From: JAGMES01 sp023128035
GTDB taxonomy: Bacteria; Bacillota; Halanaerobiia; DY22613
DNA: 31,449 bases
Reading direction: 5' to 3'
Assembly: GCA_030627905.1 (NCBI GenBank)
Contig: DAOVRZ010000067.1
Span: 1 to 31,449, forward strand
Within the stretch, counting starts at the first letter, position 1, and the number at the start of each line of letters is the position of its first letter. The notes under the pieces were generated by a model that worked only from the letters and a program-made list of their open reading frames with translations, searched no databases and was not told where the DNA came from. A program made the position numbers and the translations under genes. This document shows positions 15,701 through 24,400 of this stretch, in pieces.

Positions 15701-15735
15701 GAGAAGAAAATATCTTAAAAAGATATTTTCTTCTC
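15701..15735 (-). terminator. Hairpin at the cas2 stop codon
   Basis: Perfect 16-bp inverted repeat (GAGAAGAAAATATCTT and complement) with a 3-nt loop, overlapping the cas2 stop. A T run after the stem is missing on the minus strand, so it may act as an mRNA end stabiliser or weak terminator rather than a classic one. Confidence 0.6.
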
Positions 15736-16012
15736 ACAATATAAAATTTTCTTGTTTACCTTTTATCCCACAATAAAATCCCATAGTCAATATCTTTTCT
15801 TCACATCTCTTACAAAGTGGGTAGATAATAATACTATCTGTAGTATCCATCAATCGTTGCAATTTGAATTTCAATTTCAAAAAAGTTTTCTCATCCAAAA
15901 GACATTCAAAAATACTATACTGCATCCTTTGCCCATGATCTTTTAGCAACTCATAAATCAGTCTTCGTCTTTTATCATCAGTCACATCATAGCAAATAAC
16001 ATAATGCTTCAC
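15734..16012 (-). CDS. cas2: Cas2 spacer-acquisition protein
   Basis: A 92-residue Cas2 with the family's ferredoxin fold: N-terminal strand HYVICYDVTDDKRR with Asp9 in the conserved position, and the QYSIFECLL strand. It bridges two Cas1 dimers during integration of new spacers. The start is GTG at 16012, one base past the cas4-cas1 stop, with AAGAG 7 nt upstream, so translation is coupled. The C-terminal stretch holds two CxxC-like pairs of cysteines (LCKRC), not required in the family. Confidence 0.92.
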   Translation of the reverse strand: MKHYVICYDVTDDKRRRLIYELLKDHGQRMQYSIFECLLDEKTFLKLKFKLQRLMDTTDSIIIYPLCKRCEEKILTMGFYCGIKGKQENFIL

Positions 16013-16013
16013 A

Positions 16014-17618
16014 TCAAACTCTTACTTGTAAAGGAAGATATTCCTCCAACTCCCCCATAAGATATTTTGCCAACATCCTAGCTTGAATTTCAAAAGCACG
16101 CTGATAGGTGATTTGATAACCAAAAACAGGATGTTTTAATTCTGTTTTCTTTCTCTGCTCATACTGAGCAAGAAATCTTTTAAATCCTGGCTGTTTTAAT
16201 TTTAGTTGTCCTACTTCTTCAAAATCTTCTTCTTTGATAATACCCGAGTTCAGGATATAAAAAACCATCTGATCTACAATTAGTGGGCGAAACTCCTCCA
16301 TCAAATCTAAGGCTAGAGAAGGTTTACCATAACGATCTTTGTGCAAAAATCCAGTGTAAGGGTCAAGTCCTACTACCCGACAATACCCTTCAATATCGCG
16401 AGTCAAAAGAGAATATCCCAAACTTAACAAAGCATTAACTGGATCTTCAGGTGGTCTGCGATTTCTTCTTTCAAAATGTATTTCTGATGAAAGCAGTGTA
16501 TCAATTGATTGGAAGTATAGTCTGGTTGCATACCCTTCTAGCCCACGTAAAGTATTTATATTCTCTGACTGCTTAAGTTTCTTTTGAATCGTTTTAAGTT
16601 CTTGAACGTGTTTTCCAACTTCCTCATCCTTACAAGCTCGATTTCGACGTTGAAGTAGCATACGCATATTATAAACTTTTCCTTTTATAAATTGGCAACT
16701 TAACTTTTTACAGACATCTTCATCTTCGGATAAAATAATTTGTTTTTTTCGTAAGATCCCATTTTTGTTGCATGGCGGGATAATAGTTCCCTCATACTTT
16801 CCATAATAATTCAAATACACTATTTCAATGTTATTCTTTAAAAGTAAAGAAATAATCGGATGTGAAAGATTTACTCGACCAAATAAAGCAACCTTTCTTA
16901 TTTTAAGAATCGGAATCTCCTTAATTATTTTTTCATCTTCTTTAATGATCAAACGATTATATTTTTTACTGATCTCGACATTACTAGTAGTGAGATATAA
17001 TACCTCACGTTCATCCAGAACAGGCATGACTTTTCTTGCTTTTCCAGTCTTCTTATTCTGAAGTTGCTCGACTTCTTCTGGAAGACATTGTTCCTTCAAG
17101 CTACAACCTTCACATTTCTCAGAATATTTTGCTTCCGGACATCTTGACTGTTCAATCATTCTTCGAGCATCATAGATTGCACTCAGAGTTTGATCACGGA
17201 GAGTATTATCAAATTCTACCCTGATTCGTTTTTTAGAACCATAATAATATATGTAGCCATACTCAACTTTTTGATTATAATTTTCTTCGATCAATAAAGC
17301 CTGTGCACATAACTGAACACGATGATTTAACCACTCACCAACTTTACCCCTTTTATACTCAACTGGAGTGTACTTTTCTCCTTCTACCTCTAATACATCA
17401 AAACGTGCTGCTATTCCCAAATTGTCTGACTTTAAAGATACAGAAAAAATTTTATCGCCTTCCCTTTTGATCTGGTCTGTATCACCATCTACTCTTTTAT
17501 GCTTAATCTGTCCATCCACCAAATAATAATTTTCAGCCTCTATCTGTTCAACTTCTCGATAATAAAATAGTCTTTTACAATACACAAATGAGTTTAATGC
17601 TGATGCTCCAAGAATCAT
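16014..17618 (-). CDS. cas4-cas1: Cas4-Cas1 fusion, spacer processing and integration
   Basis: A 534-residue fusion. The N-terminal half (1 to about 195) is Cas4: Cys14 and the cluster Cys160/169/172/178 fit its iron-sulfur site, and GIAARFDVLEVE...PVEYKRGK and HRVQLCAQ are the RecB-type nuclease motifs. It trims pre-spacers and selects the PAM side. The C-terminal half (about 205-534) is Cas1 with the metal ligands Glu361 (in RGLEGYATR), His426 (GFLHKDRYG) and Glu441 (DLMEEFRP). All are intact, so integration should be active. GGGAGGTG at 17626-17633 supports the ATG. It lies downstream of array 2 and couples to cas2. Such fusions are best known from type I-G and V-B loci; here the only effector genes visible are type III. 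Confidence 0.93.
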   Translation of the reverse strand: MILGASALNSFVYCKRLFYYREVEQIEAENYYLVDGQIKHKRVDGDTDQIKREGDKIFSVSLKSDNLGIAARFDVLEVEGEKYTPVEYKRGKVGEWLNHRVQLCAQALLIEENYNQKVEYGYIYYYGSKKRIRVEFDNTLRDQTLSAIYDARRMIEQSRCPEAKYSEKCEGCSLKEQCLPEEVEQLQNKKTGKARKVMPVLDEREVLYLTTSNVEISKKYNRLIIKEDEKIIKEIPILKIRKVALFGRVNLSHPIISLLLKNNIEIVYLNYYGKYEGTIIPPCNKNGILRKKQIILSEDEDVCKKLSCQFIKGKVYNMRMLLQRRNRACKDEEVGKHVQELKTIQKKLKQSENINTLRGLEGYATRLYFQSIDTLLSSEIHFERRNRRPPEDPVNALLSLGYSLLTRDIEGYCRVVGLDPYTGFLHKDRYGKPSLALDLMEEFRPLIVDQMVFYILNSGIIKEEDFEEVGQLKLKQPGFKRFLAQYEQRKKTELKHPVFGYQITYQRAFEIQARMLAKYLMGELEEYLPLQVRV

Positions 17619-17636
17619 ATAAAAACACCTCCCAAG

Positions 17637-17654
17637 TACTAGATACTTCTAGTA
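17637..17654 (-). promoter_or_regulatory. Small hairpin just upstream of the cas4-cas1 ribosome binding site
   Basis: TACTAG and CTAGTA with a 6-nt loop, 3 nt from the GGGAGG site. No T run, so not a terminator. It could tune translation, but this is a weak inference. Confidence 0.3.
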
Positions 17655-17708
17655 TTGGAAGGTTAAGAGGTTTTTAAACATATGTTGGTTATTTTTTTTG
17701 AAAAATTT

Positions 17709-18185
17709 AGTAATATTCCTTTGCGAGAAGTATAGTTGTTGTAACAATTGCAAGTTTTTTTCACTGCTATTGTCACCAACGTTTCAATTCCTTTATAGGA
17801 AGTATGTCTATTGTAACCTTATAAAAAAGTGAGGGAACAAAAAAAAGTAAAAGGTTTCAATTCCTCTATAGGAAGTATGTCTATTGTAACAAGGTGGATG
17901 CTCCATATATCGTAAAGCCACAGAAAAGTTTCAATTCCTCTATAGGAAGTATGTCTATTGTGACAAACTCATTACCTATATTATCAGGAATACTTATTAA
18001 AACGTTTCAATTCCTCTATAGGAAGTATGTCTATTGTAACGTTGGAACTTATTTTGGCAAACCACAACTTAAAGCGTTTCAATTCCTCTATAGGAAGTAT
18101 GTCTATTGTAACCAGCTAATTGGTTCTGATCGATAATACCTTCGTTCGGTTTCAATTCCTCTATAGGAAGTATGTCTATTGTAAC
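17709..18185 (-). CRISPR. CRISPR array 2 (7 repeats, 6 spacers)
   Basis: Repeats start at 17709 (strongly degenerate), 17781, 17854, 17928, 18004, 18076 and 18149. Spacers: 17746-17780, 17818-17853, 17891-17927, 17965-18003, 18041-18075 and 18113-18148 (35-39 nt). The repeat differs from arrays 1 and 3 at one loop base on the plus strand (CTATAGG instead of CTACAGG). The repeat at 17928 has a further change near its end (TGAC for TAAC). The leader is on the right and the old end faces cas4-cas1. Confidence 0.97.
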
Positions 18186-18481
18186 TCTACCCATTCTCAA
18201 CCCTTGATACTACTGGCCTTAAAATCAATTTTACACACCAGATTTGTTTTTGATATTTTACGACAACTTTCTACAATCTCCGCAACCTATTCAACCCCTC
18301 ATAAATGGCGTCACGTCAACGTTTATCACACTTTACACACCAGACAGGGTTTTTTGCCGTTTCGCAATGGTGTGTAATTTCAGATAACTTCGTTATTATA
18401 CCTATTCTACATTAAAGCTTGATTTCCTCTTTAATTATTACCACAGTACTATTATATCCTTACATGACAAACAATAGTCAG
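18186..18481 (-). promoter_or_regulatory. CRISPR leader 2 with promoter
   Basis: Homologous to leaders 1 and 3 but with many substitutions. Promoter on the minus strand: CTGACT (18476-18481), 19-nt spacer, TATAAT (18451-18456). Leader motif copies at 18231-18240 and 18333-18342, and inverted at 18368-18377. No gene is seen here. Confidence 0.78.
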
Positions 18482-18530
18482 TTAATTTTTTCTATTTACC
18501 AAAACCCTATTACCTATTTTATATCTTAAC

Positions 18531-18662
18531 TATTCCATGATTAGTCCACAAAAAGTATTTTAGTCGCATTCACATACCATATATAGTACTGAAACCGTAT
18601 AATTCAGAACTATGATGTGTGAGCTCTTGTGCGATTACTTTTTATGAGCTAATCATGGAATA
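18531..18662. repeat. 132-bp near-palindrome (MITE-like or long hairpin)
   Basis: Perfect 14-bp terminal inverted repeats, TATTCCATGATTAG (18531-18544) and its complement (18649-18662). The inside also pairs imperfectly: AAAAAGTA with TACTTTTT, and CTGAA with TTCAG around a short central loop. No open frame and no clear target-site duplication. It sits between leader 2 and the end of the cmr operon. Confidence 0.6.
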
Positions 18663-18728
18663 AATTACAAAGCATTTATTGGTAATAAGTTACAGCATTT
18701 CCGCCGATATGGTTATAAAATTCCTTAC

Positions 18729-20000
18729 CTAAGAATCAGTTTCATCCAAAGGCTCAATGTTTTCTATCTGAAATTCATCTATTTTTATCAAATTCATTAA
18801 CTCGCTCTTGATTGAGTTTATTACTGCTTCTGAATTAGTTGAGAACGATTTTACAGGTGCACCTCCATTTAGATCATCAGGAATCCAGCACCAAAATTTA
18901 AATTCCCATGGAAAATTATTATTTTCATGTTCTCCCACCTGGTAAATATCCGATATATATATCTTACTTCCAAAGTTTATATCTTCACCAATATTACCTC
19001 CAAAAAGATACTTAACTAGCCGTTTCTTATCTTCCTTAACAACAACTTGGTCGCCTATCCCTTTATATTTAAACTGTTGCCTTAAATAATATCTTAGCAA
19101 TAGCCCCGTATGATAATATTGTTTTTTTTGCGAAATGCAATAAAGTTGTTTTCTAGTTTTTTTCGAGTAAACTTTTTTTAAAATTGTTTCCAAATTACTT
19201 TTATTAAGTTTAGCACGGTAAAAATACATATCATTTAACTCTGGATAGATTTCTTCATTTTGATTTTTGTCCTCTTTTTTTTGTATCTTCTTTGCTTCCT
19301 CTATAACCAAATGAAATAACTCTTTCCCTTCCTTAAGTAACTTACTTTCCTCATCCATTAATCCATCATAATATATCTGAAAAACTCCAAACCCACTTTG
19401 AGTCTTCGCTCCTAATGACCCTAACCTAGAAATCTGAAAAAGTATATACATCAAGATTTTAAAATAATTATCTGCGTCCATACTTTGAATATCAATAAAG
19501 TTCAAGGTCAAAAAATCTTCTTTCTGCCAAAAACCTTTTAATCCTTTTTCACCATTCAAATATTTTCTAACCATAAAATTAATACTCGTATTTTCACCAT
19601 TTAAATAATCAGGATAATCTAAATCAACTACTTCCCAACCACTCACTCTAAGATCAAACGGTTTTCTTCGACCTGTTGTGCCAAAAATTAAACATTCGGG
19701 ACAATGACAATTAAGCGCTTCTAACTGTGCACTGATTCTTTTACTAAATCCTTCCCTTGACGTACTCAAATAAAAGTTTCCTCCATTTTTTTGCTCTTCT
19801 GCAATCTTTTCTTTATATCTACGACTATCAAACTTACTTTCACTAGCACAACATTGAACTCCATATTGACGAGCTATAACTCGAAACCACCAACGTATTG
19901 AACCCAAAATAGCTGTTTCTTTAAGTTCACTGCATACTCGATTTCGATCTCCTGTCCAAAGAGGAGTTTTTAGCTTAAGTTGCACTTTCTTCTCTAGCAT
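18729..20000 (-). CDS. cmr1: Cmr1-like RAMP subunit (type III effector)
   Basis: A 423-residue Cas7-group protein. The N-terminus has the Cmr1 pattern TPLWTGD...ELKETAILGSIRWWFRVIARQYG, then CPECLIFGTTGRRKPFDLRV, and the glycine-rich LGAKTQSGFGVFQI near 210. In known Cmr complexes Cmr1 caps the end opposite the crRNA handle and contacts the 3' end of crRNA and the target. A variable, lysine-rich region (about 245-275) follows. The ribosome binding site is GGGAGGGG, overlapping the cmr5b stop. It is the last gene of the eight-gene operon; no T-run terminator is evident after it, only the 132-bp palindrome. Confidence 0.88.
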   Translation of the reverse strand: MLEKKVQLKLKTPLWTGDRNRVCSELKETAILGSIRWWFRVIARQYGVQCCASESKFDSRRYKEKIAEEQKNGGNFYLSTSREGFSKRISAQLEALNCHCPECLIFGTTGRRKPFDLRVSGWEVVDLDYPDYLNGENTSINFMVRKYLNGEKGLKGFWQKEDFLTLNFIDIQSMDADNYFKILMYILFQISRLGSLGAKTQSGFGVFQIYYDGLMDEESKLLKEGKELFHLVIEEAKKIQKKEDKNQNEEIYPELNDMYFYRAKLNKSNLETILKKVYSKKTRKQLYCISQKKQYYHTGLLLRYYLRQQFKYKGIGDQVVVKEDKKRLVKYLFGGNIGEDINFGSKIYISDIYQVGEHENNNFPWEFKFWCWIPDDLNGGAPVKSFSTNSEAVINSIKSELMNLIKIDEFQIENIEPLDETDS

Positions 20001-20003
20001 ATC

Positions 20004-20432
20004 TTAACCCCTCCCTTCTAAATTATTTGCCAATGCTCTGACTCTATATAGAGTATAGTTTAACGATTCTTCTATCACTTTTTTTGAATAAATTAAAATA
20101 CCAAGATCTATATCACTTACAAAATCTTTATTTTCAAACATTTCTATAGTCATGTCTTTTGAACACTTTCCACCACTCTTTTGAATAGCTGGCACTGAAA
20201 ATTTAATATTCTTTAAAAGAAGTTCTGCAAATTTCTTATCCTTTTCTTTATTAGAAAGATTACGTAGCCAGAGATTTAACACATAAAGCCCCTTACTCTC
20301 ATTAATTTGAATAGCTTCACTCAATCTATTTTCAATTCTCTTCAAAACATTCTTATCCTTTTCATCTGCCAAACTCAACATATCAATTATTTCATAGGCA
20401 ACTTTATACTTCAATTGTTCAATATTTAACAT
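20004..20432 (-). CDS. Second Cmr5-like small subunit (copy b)
   Basis: A 142-residue, helix-rich, charged protein. It ends in LYRVRALANNLEG, resembling the other small subunit of this operon (27194-27652), which ends LYSAKANDLQG. By size, predicted helicity and its place directly after a cmr4 gene it is the Cmr5/Cas11-type small subunit that lines the belly of the complex. Sequence similarity to studied Cmr5 is too weak to be certain by eye. The ATG at 20432 is one base past the cmr4b stop; GTG codons at 20444 and 20441 are alternatives. Confidence 0.65.
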   Translation of the reverse strand: MLNIEQLKYKVAYEIIDMLSLADEKDKNVLKRIENRLSEAIQINESKGLYVLNLWLRNLSNKEKDKKFAELLLKNIKFSVPAIQKSGGKCSKDMTIEMFENKDFVSDIDLGILIYSKKVIEESLNYTLYRVRALANNLEGRG

Positions 20433-20433
20433 T

Positions 20434-21435
20434 TTAATCACCACAAAATATCAGATTTTTAACTTTTTTTTGATTAATCAACTGTGCTAGTTCTAATCTT
20501 CCAAAACCTCTAGTCTTCTTACCCCCTACGCCCACAATAGAATAGAATTTCATTCCTTCTTCGACATTTTTTCTAAACTGAATAATAGACTGAAATTCAG
20601 AACTCTGTAATGCTTTCGGAGGATTTATAACAATTTGAAAATAAAGATATGTATTTCTCGGAATTGCTTCATATGTAAATAATGCTGTACCCTTTGCGGT
20701 TCCAGTTTCAGGATCTATCGAAACAGAAGTTCTAACTTCAAGATTATTTTCTACAGTTTGAATAAACGTTTTCTCTGTAACTACTACTAGACTCCTTTGA
20801 AAATCTACAGGTATATAAATCTCTAACGAAGAACTATCCTGATTGTTCATTTCATACTGATCATATAATACTCCATTTAATTCAAGATAAGGAGTCCTAT
20901 TAGTCAACTTATAATACATTCCTTCTGGAATAACTGAAGGTACATAATGTAAAGAGACAAAAACGTTTTCAATACTTGTCTCATCAACATCTCTATCTGC
21001 AATTTCTGTTCTAATACTTTCTGTAAATTCTTTTAAACGTGAAATTGTTGTAATCCAAACAGTCCCTGACATTGTAGCGACAGGAAAGAATAATAAAAGG
21101 GCATCACTAAATTGAACAGCACCCTGACGTTGAACCTTATTTTTTGCAACACCAAAAGTCTTGCAAACTATACATATACCATTATCACAATTAGAATTAT
21201 TTCCACCACATTTAGCACCTGTTTTCTCATCCGACTGTTGTTTCGCTAGATAATGTCTTGCAACACCTGAAAGACTTGTCCCTGGAATTTTGGGTATAGT
21301 ATCAAAATCTCTAACAATCAAGTTATCAATATAATCCATTCTATAGCCACCAGCACCAATGTGAACAGGATCAATTGTTTTTACAAGATAAGTAAATACA
21401 TTTTTTTCAGGTGTAATCAATTGTTGCTCAATCAT
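20434..21435 (-). CDS. cmr4: Cmr4-like backbone subunit, copy b
   Basis: A 333-residue Cas7-family protein. Motifs: PVHIGAGG, then Asp37 in YIDNLIVRD, which matches the catalytic Asp of Cmr4 that cuts target RNA at 6-nt steps; IPGTSLSGVAR; a cysteine group (CGG...C..GICIVCKTFG); LLLFFPVATMSGTVWITT; and the C-terminal RTSVSIDPETGTA and GGKKTRGFGRLEL loops. It is clearly paralogous to copy a (27633-28619). The ATG at 21435 follows GAGAGGTG by 6 nt and overlaps the cas10 end by 8 nt; a GTG at 21444 is possible. Confidence 0.9.
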   Translation of the reverse strand: MIEQQLITPEKNVFTYLVKTIDPVHIGAGGYRMDYIDNLIVRDFDTIPKIPGTSLSGVARHYLAKQQSDEKTGAKCGGNNSNCDNGICIVCKTFGVAKNKVQRQGAVQFSDALLLFFPVATMSGTVWITTISRLKEFTESIRTEIADRDVDETSIENVFVSLHYVPSVIPEGMYYKLTNRTPYLELNGVLYDQYEMNNQDSSSLEIYIPVDFQRSLVVVTEKTFIQTVENNLEVRTSVSIDPETGTAKGTALFTYEAIPRNTYLYFQIVINPPKALQSSEFQSIIQFRKNVEEGMKFYSIVGVGGKKTRGFGRLELAQLINQKKVKNLIFCGD

Positions 21436-24400
21436 TCTTTTCACCTCTCTTTGAAGTGATCTTTACTTCATCTTTCCAGTCAAATATTTTATGATAATAT
21501 TTCAACTCTAATAAATCTAGATAACTCCCATCAGACAACAAATTATTCAATTCTTTTTCTTTTTTTTCTTCTCCATTCTTAAAACTACCAATATTTCTAA
21601 TTAACATTGAAAAATATTTATTTTCTAAATCACCAAGTCCCTTTGAAAAATCATTACGAGCATCAATTAGTAGTTCTTGCAAGTGATAAAGTGAAGAACG
21701 AGAGAGAGATTCCTTATTAATTAATTCACTAAATCTATTTAGAGAACTTAATTTATCAAAAGTCATTGGTCTTGATCTAATATCAGAACATATTAAGCTT
21801 TTACGTCTTTCATAATGATTCTTCCCATTACATGGTTCTGCTTGAACAGCCAATCTTGATTCAGTAGAATTTACAAATTGAAAATCAAACATACTAGGTA
21901 CAAAAAGGATAACATCTCCCTTTTGTATTTCAGATGAAGATTTTAACATTCCTGTTTTACTGCTGCTATCTAATACTATTACTCTTGCAAACCACTTATC
22001 TTCCGCAGATTTTTTGAAAAGTGTATTCGGTTCAAGACATGAAATTGTAGTCTCACAAGTAACTTTTGCCTTTTCGCCAATAAAAGCTCCTTCCAAAATT
22101 TCAAGTTTCATATTAAGTATCTTTTCTTCCGATATCAAATGATCAATCACTTTGCATTTTAAACCAGTTGCCTTAATTATTTCACCCTTTTTAATCTCAA
22201 TTGAATACTTATCTGCATCTTCATCTGGCAAACCGATTATTTCTCTATACTCTTTTAACATACGTTTTCCAGTATCAAATATTAAATAAAGCGGATATTT
22301 ATGATCAAAAAATACTGCTCCCATATTTAATGATATTCGCCCTATTGCTTTCCCAAATCTTTTATCAAATTCCGATTTAAAAACTTGAACCACTTTTTTA
22401 ACACGGTTTGCTGGAAGAAATAGCATAAATTCATCAGCTAAGGAATATATCTTTCTAAATTTTGAAATACCTTGTAAGAAAAGTATATCCATTTGAGATA
22501 TTTCAATTTGTTCATCAACCTTATCTGGTATAATTTTATTTCTTTTATTAATAAGATGCAATTCAATAGCATACTGCAAAATCTTCTGTAACTTTATTAC
22601 TTCATACTCTTCAAATTCACCATTTTCTTTATAATAACCATAAGGCAGACTTTCCGTAATATGTACCTGACACTCTTTTGAAACTTTATCATATTCAGTG
22701 ATGTATAATCCTATTGAATCTTTTCCATCTGTCAACTGTTTAAAGAGAATTTGATCCGCTTCATTCAATTCTTGTTGCACACCATTGGCTTTTTGGATTG
22801 CCCGCTTAAAATACTCAGCATTTATTGGAAACTCATAAAATCCTGATTGAATCAGCAAATTTTGCTCCTTATTTTGACCATGATTTATTTTAATCTTTGC
22901 ATAGACCTTATAACCTTTTAGATCCACATCTTGCATCAATTGATTAAAAACATCGTTATAATATTCATCTGTTGCAGATACTACTGATCTAAATCGTGAT
23001 GGAGAAGGTGGCTTAGGTTTTAAATTTTCACCATTTTTATGAACATTCACATTTGTCTTTATATAATCTCCAGAAAGCCATTTATCAAATAAACCAAAAT
23101 CACCTACCAACAATGCGACCTTATTTCTTTCATCACTCATCTGACTAATAAAAGTTGCAAAAATATCTTTTCGTTCATTTTGATTATTTTCGTCAAAAGC
23201 AAACTTGCGAGTATTAAGGCACCATTCACAAACCTTTTCATTGTTGTATATTAAGTAATTTTTTCTGATTTTATCTTTATTTATAACTGGCCGTTTACCA
23301 CAAACATGACAAATTTCAGCTTTCACAGTCCATTCATCTTTCCATATCGGTAATACAGATAGATCGGTTAAATGATATTGTGGAAGTCTTTTTTTGATAT
23401 TTGTTTCATACTCTTTTTTTAACTCGACAATTACCTTACCAAAATTCAATCCATTATCTGATATATCACAAGGTCTAAACACAATTCTCGGCATTATTTC
23501 ACCCTGAACACATAAGCGACTACCATCTTCTACTTTTCGATTAAAAATAGAAATAATGTGATCTCGAATTTCTTTTCGTAAATCATTATTTTTTGATAAT
23601 TCTGGTACAATAAAATACATACCATTTACATCATTATATACACAATTACCCAAGGCTAATTTTTCTTCAATATATTCAATAATTTCTTCATTGACTCTTT
23701 CTATCACATTTTTTCTTCCTAAAAAATCTGGCCCTCTATAAACTTTAGTTCTGAAATCACGCCCTGGATATTGTATTGCTAATATGTTAGGACTTCCTAT
23801 TAAACAATCTAACAAAGAAACCCATTCATTTTTTTGTCTAACCTTTCCTGAATTAAATAGATTCAGATAATTCATAGGTTTTTTATATTTATTTTTATCT
23901 TTATCCTTATCTTTATCTTCATTTTTTATATTATTATTACGAATTTTAACCGCTTTCACAAAAGGATTGAGCTTTTTGAACTTTTTTTTCAAATCACTTT
24001 CTATTGTAGTAGCTTTAATTGACTCTCCTTCAACACGGGCTATCATAAAATAATCATACTTCCCAGAACCATAATATTCGCTTAGATATTTTCCCTTTTC
24101 TGTTCCCAAAAGATCAGTTAAATATAATGTTTCCTTATTAAATTCGATCTTATGTTCGCCACTACGATTAAGCTCATTTGAAATTCTTTCTTTCAATTTT
24201 TTTCGTTCTTTACTTTGTATCACAATTAAATAATATGAATCAGAATATTTTTTTAATTCTTCTTTCATTTCTAATAAAAGATGTTTCATCATCTGAATCT
24301 GATTCACATCATTATTTATTAAAATTCCATTTAAAATAGCTTTTGTAATTGATGCCGTAACAAAACAATGATCCCAAACTGAAGTATCGTGATCTGGAAC

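Noticed and set aside
17894..18377. Two overlapping open frames with repeated FQFLYRKYVYCN units
   Set aside because: The protein repeat is the CRISPR repeat read in one frame. Not genes.
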